A stretch of 64,000 nucleotides of DNA from Antedon mediterranea (Eukaryota; Echinodermata; Crinoidea; Comatulida; Antedonidae), in assembly GCF_964355755.1 (NCBI RefSeq), contig NC_092672.1, forward strand, positions 4,154,001 to 4,218,000, given 5' to 3'. Below, one piece after another: positions 36,362 through 48,099 of the stretch. The notes under the pieces are model-generated. The model saw only the letters and a program-made list of their open reading frames with translations. It was not told the DNA's origin and searched no databases. Position 1 is the first letter of the stretch. Every line of letters starts with the position of its first letter. A program made the translations under genes and the position numbers.

Positions 36362-36490
36362 CCAGTGACGGATCCAGGATTTTTCAATAGGGGATGGAGC
36401 GTGGGGACATGGCCTAAAATGGTAAAAGTAAATGCTGAACTTAAGCATTGCAATTTCCAAAAATTAGTGGGTGGGGCATTCCTTGAAAGT
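36362..36490. repeat. 'cagtgacggatccaggattt' repeat
   Basis: Same family as 12222 and 43066: a CAGTG-GCGGATCCAGGATTTT-type start followed by 'aataggggatgg'. Possibly the end of a larger element. Confidence 0.5.
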
Positions 36491-37075
36491 ACATTAATAA
36501 TTGTAATCTTCTATGTTAAAATTAATATACCTCATCATTTTTAAAAAATATGATTGACAAATATTACTGTAATTTTCAAAAATTGATAAAAACAAAGGTT
36601 CAACTATTAAATTATGAAAAAATGAAATTTTAGTAAAAGTCAATAGATAGCTTTAAAGAATAAATTAAATGAGAATTTGTTTTGAAGAAAGAATAAATTT
36701 AGAAGTACTAGATCTTACATGGTTGTTGACTAATGTTCGTCTTGAGACCAGAGCTGCATGTCAGACGACTAAATCAAAAAACAGAGCAATGCGGACAAAT
36801 CAGAAATGATACTAAACTATAACCATGACATTTCTAAATACTATTTTACTTTTTTTTAGGTGCATATCCATGATTTTTACTATTTACTTATTTATTTAAG
36901 TTTGCTTCATATGGAGTATTTATTGAATCTGTTTTCTGTTTCACACCTTTAAGTGGCAACCTTCGTTGCTGTTGGTTTTGATGAAATAAAATAAATTAAT
37001 TAATGATAAGCAAGAGAGTGAACAATTTGGGTGTGGACGGGGAGTTGGCCATGTGCGGGCGGCTGATGACTGAAA

Positions 37076-37216
37076 TGCAGTAAAACCTCTATTAAGGGGA
37101 CACTTTCCGGACCCAATCAAGTATCCCCTAATGTCCCCTGAATTGGGGTTGGCCATAGTGATAAAACATATAGGCCTATAATTGTTTGTTGTTATTTTCA
37201 CAGGAGAGTGTCCCCT
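37076..37216. repeat. Dispersed repeat family E
   Basis: 'aaggggacactttccggacc', 'cccctgaattggggttgg' and 'gagagtgtcccctt' in the same order as at 40672-40833 and 52733-52862. Confidence 0.65.
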
Positions 37217-37861
37217 TGTTTTTGCTATAGTTTATGGGCTTATGTCACTTTTGTTTAGGATTTGACATTATTTTGGGTGGATTTTTGGAATATATGGTCT
37301 AGAAGGAATAGTGTTTACTCTGTACATCAATTTTTTATTTTTTTTTAATTCTAAAATAATATATAAACAAACATGAATACAGGAATTTTCGGTTGAAGGC
37401 GTTTTCGCCTGGTAATCGCTCTGAAAAGACAGAACTAGAAAATATGGTAGAGGGCGGTGCAATGTATTATGTATTATGACAAAATTGTGAAATTTTATTG
37501 ACTATTTGTACGGTTTTGAAGACCAAAATTTGTCCAATTTGTTTTTAAAACTATATATGTACTGAGCATTAATGTAAAGAAATTTTTCCTTGCTCTAGTC
37601 TTAAAAAATGGTTTATAGATTTGGTATTTGTGTCCCCTCGTGGTAGCAAATGTATTTAAAAAAAAAACGAATTTCCAATATGTTTTATTGGACCAAATAA
37701 ATGTTGTGAAAGCAGCGCATTATTATTATTATTGAGTTCAAACAAGCTTTTGTAATATGCTGTAATCTTGCAATATAATAATATTGTAAAATCACAGTAA
37801 ACTAGCTGATTCACACATACAAACATTGACCAACAATAACCAAGTGTATCATTGCATTATT

Positions 37862-38024
37862 TAAGGGTCTTTCACACCTGTTCCGGCAAAATCCTAGCGA
37901 ACGTCAATGTTTCGTTTTCATGTGACTACGCTCATATCGATTGGCGCATAGCCGCATGAAAACAAACATTAATGTTTAATTCACCGGACCAGAACCGTGC
38001 CGGAACAGGTGTGAAAGACCCTTT
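37862..38024. mobile_element. TIR MITE, 163 bp
   Basis: TAAGGGTCTTTCACACCTGT at the left and ACAGGTGTGAAAGACCCTTT at the right are near-perfect inverted repeats that continue into TCCGGCA/TGCCGGA. The interior is non-coding and also partly palindromic (catgtgac... / gcatgaaaac). Confidence 0.9.
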
Positions 38025-38528
38025 AGAGCGTTGTAAACGTCCCAAGACCACATGCTAAATTTTAACACGTGAGGAAGGGCGCCAAATTCTACCGTGTTAA
38101 TAATTGGATATTGAATTTAAAAACTGAACACAATTTTCATTTATGAATCACTGTTTGTTTCTAATTCCTCACACGCTTTTTGAAAATAAAAAAAAAACAA
38201 ATTTTGTTTTTTAAATTAAAGAAATTTATTTTACCAAATTTCTCAGTAACAACTAATACTTTGATTGTATGTGTGACTATGGCATAGTTTGAAGCTTTGA
38301 TTACAACTAGTTTGTCTAGGTGCTAGATTATTTATATTTAAACCAAATGTTAAATACAGCAATTTAGGCCTATATAAAAATTATGAATTTGGTATATTGT
38401 ATGTTTTAAACATGCCAGACTACCTTACATTTTGAACAAGTAACCTGCATTGTTTGATAAACATTTACCAATAAACACAGTTAGAAAGAGGAATTGGATC
38501 ATAATTCTGCAAACAAATAAATAATCAG

Positions 38529-38670
38529 TTAAGCTCTGTCTACACTATCAAACTGTATGTGACAAGAAAATGTGATGTGCCCATATATGGGCATGATGAT
38601 ATCATGTCACTACCATATATGGGCACATCACATCTGTTTGTCTAACTAGTTTTACAGATGCTATTTTAAG
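38529..38670. mobile_element. MITE family A, copy 7
   Basis: Left terminus TTAAGCTCTGTCTACACTAT intact; right terminus eroded ('aactagttttacagatgc'). Confidence 0.8.
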
Positions 38671-39115
38671 ATATGTTTAAATGTAGTTGTGATTACAATC
38701 ATCCTCATGTTAAACTGAAAACTAAGGAAATTTGGATTAGGTCATTTACGGACCCACAGCAGCAGTGCAGCGTCTACCATGATCACTGCACGAGGAGACT
38801 TACCACCTACACTTTTCAAATAGTGTACCAAGCAAATTCAACAAATTTATGTTCATCTGAAGGACGAGGCAATGAGAATAAAGAATTTTCACACAATCAA
38901 TATGGCACAGACATAGACAGGCTCGAATCCATGCCTGTCAAATGTTAGTTTGATCCCTTACCAATATGTCATATCACTTTCTGAAAGGTCTATACAGCAT
39001 CAGATTTTTTAACGACATTTTTAGTATAATATATTTAGCTTTTGTGTCTAAATACAATAATATAGTCATCAAATAATTGTATCATATAAACAGTTTTATA
39101 TTTATAATTTTCATG

Positions 39116-39325
39116 CATGTCACAGCCGTTCTATTGCATGTCACAGCCGTTCTATTGCATGTCACAGCCGTTCTATTGCATGTCACAGCCGTTCTATTGC
39201 ATGTCACAGCCGTTCTATTGCATGTCACAGCCGTTCTATTGCATGTCACAGCCGTTCTATTGCATGTCACAGCCGTTCTATTGCATGTCACAGCCGTTTT
39301 ATTGCATGTCACAGCCGTTCTATTG
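39116..39325. repeat. 21-bp satellite, exactly 10 copies
   Basis: Ten uninterrupted copies of catgtcacagccgttctatt+g with a single substitution in the whole array. The 21-bp length keeps frames open (7-residue peptide repeats on both strands), but there is no start context or conserved flank to suggest a gene. Confidence 0.97.
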
Positions 39326-40119
39326 CTAATAAAAAATAAATTCTACTAAAGCTGCAAAAAGCGATGAGAAAGTAAACCAGTAATAATTATTTATGACCCA
39401 ATTGTGGAATAAACCTTGTCTTGGTTTTGTTTTATATTGTAACCAGAGTTTGATCAAACCAAATAATTGTCTATATTTTGTATTATTTTCAATGTCATTT
39501 GTAGTTTGTTGTGTGAAATCTATTTTTGAATTGTAAATAAGACATTTTTGTGTACAGCGCTTTGGGCTTTGGCAAAGGAGCTATAGAAATCACTATATAT
39601 AAAACAAATTAAGCAAAATCAAGGTTATAAAGTGTGTATACAAAAGTGACTGTTACACACGCTATATAGAGGGCTTCTACAATCAAAGTCAGTCAACGGT
39701 AAAAATACATTTAAGAACAAAAAATAACGCGACAAAGGTATGCCGTAAAACCTGGAATGAAAACGCAGACAACTGAAAAGAGTGACATGATTTTCTTTGT
39801 GATTTTGGTGCAAGAGGGCGCTCTACCAGCTAAAATAAAAGTATGAGCTATTATCTATTTTGACAGACTATACTAATATTCAAAGTTAGCGTTTAAAAAT
39901 GACTGGATCAACGTGTAAGCGGCTTCTATTCAAGGTTTTACGGCACGAGTGAAGAATGACATTTGACCTACATTGCATTATGATGAAACAGGTTGAGGAG
40001 GTTGAGATTTCGATGCATCATGAATGCGATGATATGGCTGTAAAAAGATGAACGCGTAATACATAGCATGAACAAACAATGAATTTGCTCAACTATCGCA
40101 AAGAACAAATAAATGAGAC

Positions 40120-40281
40120 TTAAGCTCTGTCAACATTATCAAACTTGTTTGACAAAAAAGGTTTGATGTGCCCAACCAGTGATATTCCCAAATATAGTAG
40201 TGATATGACAGCATCATGTCCATATACGGGCACGTCACATTTTTTTGCCACATAAAGTTTGATAGTGTAGACAGAGCTTTA
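40120..40281. mobile_element. MITE family A, copy 8
   Basis: TTAAGCTCTGTCAACATTAT / GATAGTGTAGACAGAGCTTT inverted ends with the 'catatacgggcacgtcac' core. Confidence 0.88.
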
Positions 40282-40671
40282 TGGTGTGCTTATAAATTAT
40301 TTTGAAAAGAAAATTTGATGGGTACTATAATATGCAACATATTATTGTAATGTAACATTTTTTAAAGCTATTTGAAAATGTTCTTTTAATTTTCATACCA
40401 ATCATTCATTTATTTAGCATTTACGTTAATGCCAAATACAAACAAATACAATTATAATCTGTTGAGCAAATTAATTGAAGAGATAAATTTATCAAAACAA
40501 CATTCCAAAGGTTAACAAAAAAGGGAGGGCAGAGGGAGGGAGGGTTAAAAAACATAAAGTAAACATTTAAATAAGGTTTAAAAGTAAATAATAAACCCAA
40601 AATCTAAAAATAAGAAAATTATATTCTTTGAAAATTATTATTATCATAAATCAATACTATGTTTTCAAATA

Positions 40672-40833
40672 CAGTAAAGGCTCTGTTAAGGGGACACCTT
40701 CTGGACAAAATAAAATATCAACCTCAATAGCGGTGTCCCCCAAATAGGGGTTGATAATAGTGATACAATTGGCAATTGTACTGGAGAGTGTCCCCATAAA
40801 AGGTGTCCCCTGAATGCTCCAAATTAGGGGTTA
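40672..40833. repeat. Dispersed repeat family E
   Basis: 'aaggggacaccttctggac', 'gtgtcccccaaatagggg', 'tggagagtgtcccc' and 'ggtgtcccctgaatg'. The first and last words are inverted relatives, so the unit may be a degenerate TIR element. Confidence 0.65.
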
Positions 40834-41017
40834 TATTTTTTAATGTTTTTTTATGATGCTGGATATTTTTTCAAAAAAATAATATGTTACATTGATATGC
40901 AAAGCATGATATCGACATAGCTGTAGCAATGTATAATAGTATAGTATTCTACTGAATAATAATCATCATGTAATATATACAGTATGTATTTTGAGAAAAT
41001 AAAGTTGAAAGATGAAA

Positions 41018-44000
41018 TTAACTTACGTTATACTCATCGCTATCAGCATTCTCAACATACAAGTACTTCTTACTTTTATAGTAATTGCCCTTCTTTAGGA
41101 TGTAAAATGTGATGATGTCACACATTACAGTTGCCTAGTAACATGAAACAAAAGAAACTTTATAAAAATCCATGAAAACTGGAATCCAATCTGAATTACT
41201 GTAGAACATTTAAGATTGGGAACTTTTGTTGTCAACATAAATATTCATTGAGTATTTTTTGTAATTCAAATAGTAAATTGTAAACGGATTTTGCTCAAGA
41301 GAAAGTCATTTGAATAGAAAACGTTGACAATGCAAGCTTTGCCATTAAGAACAATTTCAACGCTCAAAATAAATAAGTACTTAACGGAAAAACTATATTT
41401 AACAGTAAATTCGCAATCGAATACAACAATTATAATAGATACAAAATTATAAATCTGTTATGTATTTATTGCTTATCGACATTTCTTTAAATTCATTAGT
41501 ACTCATGTGTCTACTGACTGCCCTAGTAGACAGCATGATTTCATCAATATCCTGTAATTTTAAAAATTTGACCAACTGGGGAGTAGGCACTTGTTTGGCT
41601 ATAAATCTAGTCCAGAATATAAGGTTACAATTCTAAATGAATGAATCTGTAAAACGTTACCGAATAGCCATTTAAACAACTTGCTTTTGTTATGCTCAAC
41701 ATTTTATCTCTTTTGTTTTTTAACTTACTAACTAACTTGTTTTATACAGTATTTTTTTTAATGTATTTTTGCATATTTGTATTGTAGGGGCCCTCATGAG
41801 ACAAGCTATTGCTTCTAGCGCTGGACAGAGTTATTGTCAAATAACTGAATAAATCTGTATGAATGAACTATATTTAACAGTAAATTCGCAATCGAATACA
41901 GCAATTATAATAGATAAAATATTATAAATCTGTTATGTATTTATTTCTTGACATCTTTAAATTTATTAGTACTCTTGTGTCTATTGTATTGTGTCTTCTT
42001 TTTGTGTATTTTTGCATATTTGTATTGTAGGGGCACTCATGAGACAAGCTATTGCTTCTAGCGCTGGACACAGTTATTGTCAAATAACTGAATAAATCTG
42101 TATGAATGAATGAATGTTCAATAAATAAGCTATGCAACTAGTGTAAACTCACAATAGAGAGCAAAGCCAGCCCAGCTCCCAGGTTGGTAGTCAGTGGAAT
42201 GAAGTTAAATTTTCCTGCGGTTCCTGTAACAATGACCTCAAATAAAATACCATACGCCTTTGTTAACGTCCTGTATTCTGTATGGTTCTTTACATAGAAT
42301 TTTCCAAACCTGAGAAAAATAAAAGAATAAAACATTATTGAAAGTTTGCATGGTGAAATCAAATGTTGACAGAAAGTCCAGGAAACTGGGAATATCAGTG
42401 AAATAGGGTGGGACTGGTGTGAAAGCTAAAAACAATAGCAAGTTTACAGTGGGAGGGATTGAAAAACATATTTAATTTGAAATATGACATAATAAATAAA
42501 ATCAGGTATTAATTATTAGATCAACCTACCTAAAGTTATATCCTTTAGCAATTTTTGCATTTTTATTGTCCAACCGCCTAAAGGAATATTTGGGTCGACA
42601 CGCATCCCAACTTTTATCCAAGTTACAATCCCAGTTAACAAAAATTGCTATAACACCTCCCTACAAAACAAAATGATGGTACTGCAGGTTATTATAATTT
42701 ATAATGAATATTTTTATTTTTTTATTGTAAAAATCACTGTAAATACACATTATTACGATTACCATCATAATAATTACCATAATAGTTTAGTGGGTACAAT
42801 GGTGGATATCAGGTGCTTCTTGTATCTGTATTTACATTTTTTACTCATTAACCATGGATATAATTATGATGCCTTGGCCTTTAAAATGAATATTGACCTC
42901 TTAACTCATGAATAATTCATGAAGCAGATACAAACATTTTTAACATGGATAAAATTATGATGTGTAAACTGTATTCCATTCCACTTTGGGCACAAACTGG
43001 CATTATAATATAGTGACCCATCAACCATATTAAACTCTACATAATGGTATTTAGTATATTTTAACATCAGTAGCGGATTCAGGATTTTGAAATAGGGGGT
43101 GGGTAGGGGCCCAGGCCCTAAAAATGGCAAATTTAGGTGCCATACTGAAATTAGTGTCCTATTTTTGCATTACAATTTGCAAAATTTAGAACTTTGAATC
43201 TGCCTATGAATATTCATGCCATAATAGTCTCATAATCAGAAAACTTCATTTGTTATTACCTGGTATGCAATGGTGTTGAAGTCTTCGTTGGTCTCTTTAA
43301 CAATATCTCTCAAGCGAAACACTGGACAGAATGGATCTGTTACACTGTTGTATTTACAAGTTGTTAGGTACGTCTTGTTGTCACTTTCAGCTATATTTCG
43401 TCTATCATGATAAAAACGGAAAATACATTTTATAAAGCTTGTACAGTGACCCTGGAATTAACATAACATATAATGTACATGGAATTAGGTTTGTTCGGGA
43501 TGAGAAGACCAGCGTGGTTCCCCATTTGGACGCAATGCAACGAACAAGGAACCACTAAAAACGTATTGACGCAAAGTGCTGTATTGCGTAACCACAAGTG
43601 GAAACTGACGATGCAATACTGCTGCAAACATCGCATGTTTGATTTCACGCAGGCGGGGGCAAATATGATTATTGGAAGGGCATTTTCTTTTAATGTTTTC
43701 GATGTCAAAAAATTGGATGGAGTAAAAAAAAGAAGACATACTTCTCAAAATTGAACTTTGGATAACTAACACTGTTCTTGATAAGAACAGTAAAATGTTG
43801 TGCATCGGCTAGAATGGCTTCATCTTCTCTATGGAAACAAACAATACAGATTATTTATATTATTTATACTCCTTACACATCATCATCTAGCATAACTCTG
43901 GAATTTAACATTGTAAAAGCAGATGTAGATGCTTCAGTGTGTTTAGCACTGTCTACACTATCAAACTATTTATTTATTTATTATTCAACATTTTTTTGTT

Positions 44001-47000
44001 TTGTTTTTGACGTTATCAAATTTTTATTTTCTTTTAAGTTCTGTTATTTATTTGTTAATTTTGTAGCATAAGTTAGTTAAGATAAAAGGTACCAAGCTTG
44101 ATTAGCTTCGGCTATACCTTGGCTACCTGTTGTATTAAATTGTTTTTTTGTTTGATACAATAAAGAAGAGAAAGAAAGTTTGACAACAAAAAAGTGATTT
44201 TTTTGTAAAGTTTGATAGTGTAGACAGAAATCTATCTATGTTTGTGAAACTTTGCATGATGTCTGAACCAAGTTCTTACACAAATTATTTATGTAATTAT
44301 TACTTACAGAGGTGGTACGTCGTATTCTACTGGACACCACGCCTCAATTTCGCATGTTTTTGTTGTTTTACCATCTGGGTACGTATATGTAACGCAATTG
44401 CCCGTTTCTATACCTAAAAAACAAAGACAGTATCTTGATATTAACTATGCAATCGAAAAATGAATAATTTAGTTATACTGTAGTGTAGTTTAGTTAATTC
44501 TTAAGCTCTGTCTACACTATCAAACTTTATGCGATAACTAAATTTGTCCATATGGACATGATGATGTAGTATCACCACCATATTTGGGCATATCGCTACC
44601 ATATTTGGGCACATCACAGTTCACACTTTGTTTGTCAAAAAGAGTGTAGACAGAGCTTAACATACAGTAAAATTAAATCCAAGAAGTAGCAAATATACAG
44701 GAAATTAATAGTCATTTTATTTATTTTTTGGTAGTTTTGCAACATTAACCAGAATTCATTTATATCCTGGTACTTTACATTTAGTATGAATGTTGTAAGA
44801 TTTAATGACTTTATAAATATTAAATAAATATTTTCTATTACTTCCTATTAAGAGTAAACCCATTAGCAGACTGTGAAACTAGATCAATAATAAATCAAAT
44901 CTGTTTATATCCCTGCTGTGTGTGTAAATTAAACAAATCACATTTTATCTTATCTTTCACTTCTGCATAATATTAACCTTTGACCTGAAAAGCTCACAAT
45001 CTCTTGTTGAGAGTGCGATAAATATAGACTTACCATTTCCGTTTACTACAGGTTGACCTTTGCGACAAACATTCGGGTCATCTTCACAGTTAACATTGAC
45101 CATAAATGGGTCCTAAACAATAAAACCACATTAGTAAATAATCATAATGTAAGCTTTGATAGCCTATGATATTACTGTCATGCATTTCTGTCTTACCAGA
45201 GGAAACACAGAAATAAAAGTACTGTATACATTTAATTTTATTAAAGATGTATTGTCCCTCAAAAACATGAAAAATGATTAATTTAATCAGACTTTGAATA
45301 TGTTATTTTGAAAAAAAAAGGGAAAAAAAATGTTTTCACTTATAAAATGACAAAATAAATAGTTAAATTCAACCAAAAACCCATTGGATGCTAGCCAATT
45401 TGACCATTTTTTTGCTTAAAATTAGTTTTTTCAGGTAAATACATTTTTTTTCGATCCAATTTTTTGTCAAAGTGGATAACTATTATGTTACATTAAAATG
45501 GCATATATTCAAAAAAAATTTTTTCAGGGGGACAATACATCTTTAACTAAGAAACTAACTAACTAAGAATCCAATGAAAATATTGTTTAACTTACCTCTG
45601 CACAAACTCCCCTGGTCTGTTCAGGGGTTATAACCATGTTTGTCATAACAAAAAAGGCATTATCCATCTGAAAAATAAAGAAACAAATTATTATTCTACA
45701 ATTGCTATTCAAACCAAGAGTGAGATCCCTAATTAGATACTTTACCAGTACATAGTTAAAGCCTTGTCCACACTATCAAACTTCATGTGACAAAGTGTGA
45801 TGTGCCCAAATATGGTAGTGATATGTAACACTGTGGTCAAGGGTCAAATCTTGTCCACAAGCACACAGATATGTTAGAAGAGAAATCTCTCTTCCAAACA
45901 CATTTAAACCAAGGCATCACCAAAGTTTTGTTTTATGTCAATCCAAATGTAAAATTGGGTGGGAGGAGCAATACACTTTCGGCTTGTAGTAGTGTCTAAG
46001 GCTGTGTTTGTGTTTCTGCAAATTATACAGTAGGTTAATTGTGTAAAAGTGTCAGTCATTACCGAGCAACCAGTAGCCCAATCGCAACGCAACAATTTGC
46101 CCTTCAGTTTAAAAGTTAAAAATTATCGCATTTATTGGATAATTATCTGATTTGAATTTCTGCGCAGAATTAGAAAGAAACTTTATCGGTTAATTATCGA
46201 TTATTTGAAACACGGCTTTAGTAATATTAATATTAAAGTGTCTCATTAATATTAATATTTTTTTAATCGGGAGAAATTGCATTTAGCGGTAGATTATTTT
46301 AAATATCGGTAAACTCCTGTGATTATCGGGAGAGTGTGGAGGTCTGTAAAATGAATATTTTTATTAAAATACTATTTATTAGCAATACCATAGGAGGAAT
46401 GACATAGTCTACTGGATCCCAGATTCTGTTATATGGACCAACATCTTCTATCGAGAGATTTGGGTTGCCAGTAATGTTTGTGTAAGCAACTCCTTTTAAC
46501 TTGGTTGTTACTGCACTAACAACTTCATCTTTCTCCTGGTAACCCTTTTGCAGAATAATGGCCCATCTGTAAAACAAAAAATAAAGATTTAGGCTAGCAT
46601 GAAAGAAGTCAATATAGGATTTTTTTAAATAATAAAACAAATATCACAAATTAATAATAAATCATTTGTTTGGGTAATATTAGAGCATGGTCCATGATTA
46701 GAGTCAGAGTAGGCAAAGTGGGCCGAAACGTCCCTGATTTTTAAAATACCTAGGTTTATATGGCTATGTCACACGCATCATCACTGCAGACTGGCCTACT
46801 CTTAACCGGCTAGGCTAGCCTACCCTACTACTACTAGGCATTTTACTTACACGACAACATAGACGATAACACCGATTTGAATCAAACGATTTATAAAGCC
46901 GACTTTCTTGCTTTTTATGTGAACAACTTTAGGTGTATCATATTCAAGCGCGGAGTCTACAGCTATCCTACTCCAAGAGCTTACAGTTTCCTTAAACGGC

Positions 47001-47002
47001 AT
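41018..47002 (-). CDS. P2RX: P2X purinoceptor (ATP-gated cation channel)
   Basis: Trimeric ATP-gated cation channel subunit of the plasma membrane. Ten exons on the minus strand: 47002-46851, 46566-46389, 45667-45596, 45112-45034, 44413-44308, 43828-43742, 43401-43260, 42660-42530, 42309-42153 and 41134-41018. They give 1221 nt, or 406 aa, with all phases consistent. TM1 is VGFINRLIQIGVIVYVVVWA; KLKGVAYTN carries the ATP-contacting Lys. All ten ectodomain cysteines are present (VCAE; NCEDDPNVC; GNC, KTCEIEAWC; TTCKYN, DPFC; WDC, DAC). GYNFRFGKFY is the NFR ATP-binding motif. TM2 is in ITTNLGAGLALLSIATVMCD-like sequence across exons 9 and 10, and the tail holds the YXXXK trafficking motif (YKSKK). 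It resembles P2X4 in length. The last codons run straight into GTAAGTTAA, which could be read as stop (used here) or as a donor to a further exon. Confidence 0.95.
41390..42118. repeat. Tandemly duplicated LINE/SINE 3' ends
   Basis: 'aactatatttaacagtaaat', 'tcgcaatcgaatac' and 'ctgttatgtatttatt' occur at 41390 and again at 41868. 'gagacaagctattgcttcta' then 'gcgctggaca' and the tail 'aataaatctgtatgaatga' occur at 41800-41865 and 42040-42115. This is a roughly 480-bp direct duplication of a retroelement tail in the last P2X intron. Confidence 0.75.
43066..43190. repeat. 'cagtagcggattcaggattt' repeat
   Basis: Third copy of the family also at 12222 and 36362, in a P2X intron. Confidence 0.5.
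43511..43703. mobile_element. MITE family B, copy 6 (right end lost)
   Basis: Left 'agcgtggttcccca', then 'cgtattgacgcaaagtgctg', 'tgatttcacgcaggcggggg' and 'ttggaagggcattttctt'. The sequence then diverges before an inverted terminus. Confidence 0.75.
43942..44229. mobile_element. MITE family A, copy 9, interrupted by an insertion
   Basis: Starts 'gcactgtctacactatcaaa', then about 190 bp of unrelated T-rich sequence including 'aataaagaagagaaagaaag', then resumes 'gtttgacaacaaaaaagtga' and ends 'gatagtgtagacagaaat'. The insert resembles a retroelement 3' end. Confidence 0.65.
44501..44660. mobile_element. MITE family A, copy 10
   Basis: TTAAGCTCTGTCTACACTAT / GAGTGTAGACAGAGCTTAA with 'catatttgggca' repeats inside; P2X intron 4. 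Confidence 0.88.
45241..45546. mobile_element. TIR MITE, about 306 bp
   Basis: TTAAAGATGTATTGTCCCTC at the left and GGGGGACAATACATCTTTAA at the right are inverted repeats of about 18 bp; the interior is AT-rich and non-coding. In P2X intron 3. Confidence 0.85.
45756..45828. mobile_element. MITE family A, copy 11 (left half only)
   Basis: 'ttaaagccttgtccacacta' through 'gatgtgcccaaatatggtag'; the right half is missing. Confidence 0.7.
46775..46845. other. CTAG/GCCTA-rich tract next to P2X exon 1
   Basis: 'ggctaggctagcctacccta' and 'ctactactaggca' lie directly downstream (minus strand) of the first exon donor. Similar to 18060-18420 and 51175-51420. Confidence 0.55.
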
Positions 47003-48027
47003 TTTTAGACTCTAAAGCTAGGCCAGGCTTGGAGAGGCTCCTGTGGGCTGCTCTGCTGGCTGGTTGATTGGCTCGCTTCTCCTCTCAGGCTCGGACGGAC
47101 GGAAGCTCTTTCGGATCAGTTGTTGTGGTGGCTGCTCGTGACGCTGTTATTCCTATTCAGCAGAGCGTCAATTCGACGATCGAGCATTCTCTACTTCTAC
47201 GGAGCGCCATTTATGTCTTTATTTACTTCCGAAATAGAATAGTACTACGGTAACTGGTTCAGTGGACCAAATTTAGCACCAGTGGAGCACAATTCAGATA
47301 TAAAATAGAAATAAGTCACTAATTTTAATATCTTTTCGTATGTTAATACACTGTCCTCAAGTGCACCCAATTTGGAGCCAGTGGAGCACAGTGATATTAT
47401 AAATAGAAATAAGTCACTGAATGTTCTATCTTTTCGTATTTTAATAACTGTGCTCAAGTGGACCCAATTTGGCGTCAGTGGAGCAAAGTGATATAAAATA
47501 GAAATAAGTCACTGAATGTTAATATCTTTTCGTATTTTAATACACTGTGCTCAAGTGGACCCAATTTGGCGTCAGTGGAGCACAGTGATATAAAATAGAA
47601 ATAAGTAACTGAAGTTTAATATCTTTCGTATTTTAATACAATGTACTCATGTGTACCCAATTTGGCACCAGGCGAGCACAGTGATATAAAATAGAAATAA
47701 TTCACGGAATTTTAATATATTTTCGTATACACTGTGCTCAAGTGGACCCAACTTGGAGCCAGTGGAGCACAGTGATATAAAATAGAAATAAGTCACTGAA
47801 TTTTAATATCTTTTCGTATTAAGCATATTTGAATACCTACCGGTATGGTACCATACATGTTCGACAATACAGTGTCACATATCTCTATTAAAAAAAACCC
47901 CAATATTTAAATTAAAAAAAATATCCGTCGAGGTTGACTGAAAAGCTGATAATAGTCTATTTATACGTGTATTACGTAATTGATCATTACGTCATAAATA
48001 TCCTATTAACCTTGCTAAAACCAAAAC

Positions 48028-48099
48028 GATCAGTTAGCTCAGTCGTCTGAGCGTCGTGTTAACACACGTATGCCGTGGGTTCGATTCCCACGCTGGTCG
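48028..48099 (+). mobile_element. tRNA-like SINE head (near-intact cloverleaf, defective anticodon arm)
   Basis: Acceptor arms GATCAGT / GCTGGTC pair with two wobbles. The D arm is GCTC-AGTCGTCT-GAGC, and the T arm GTGGG-TTCGATT-CCCAC is perfect. The anticodon region CGTGTTAACACACG forms a stem with a 4-6 nt loop instead of seven, so it is probably not a working tRNA. The sequence continues non-tRNA downstream (ggtggaatagag...), as in a SINE. Confidence 0.6.

Noticed and set aside
38673-38948. 91-codon open frame on the plus strand
   Set aside because: Starts at the eroded end of a MITE and matches no family I recognise; not supported as a gene.
39077-39349. Heptapeptide-repeat proteins on both strands
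   Set aside because: Produced by the 21-bp satellite; no start context or conserved flank.
48028-48099. Functional tRNA gene (anticodon AAC)
   Set aside because: The anticodon arm cannot form a 7-nt loop; better explained as a SINE head.
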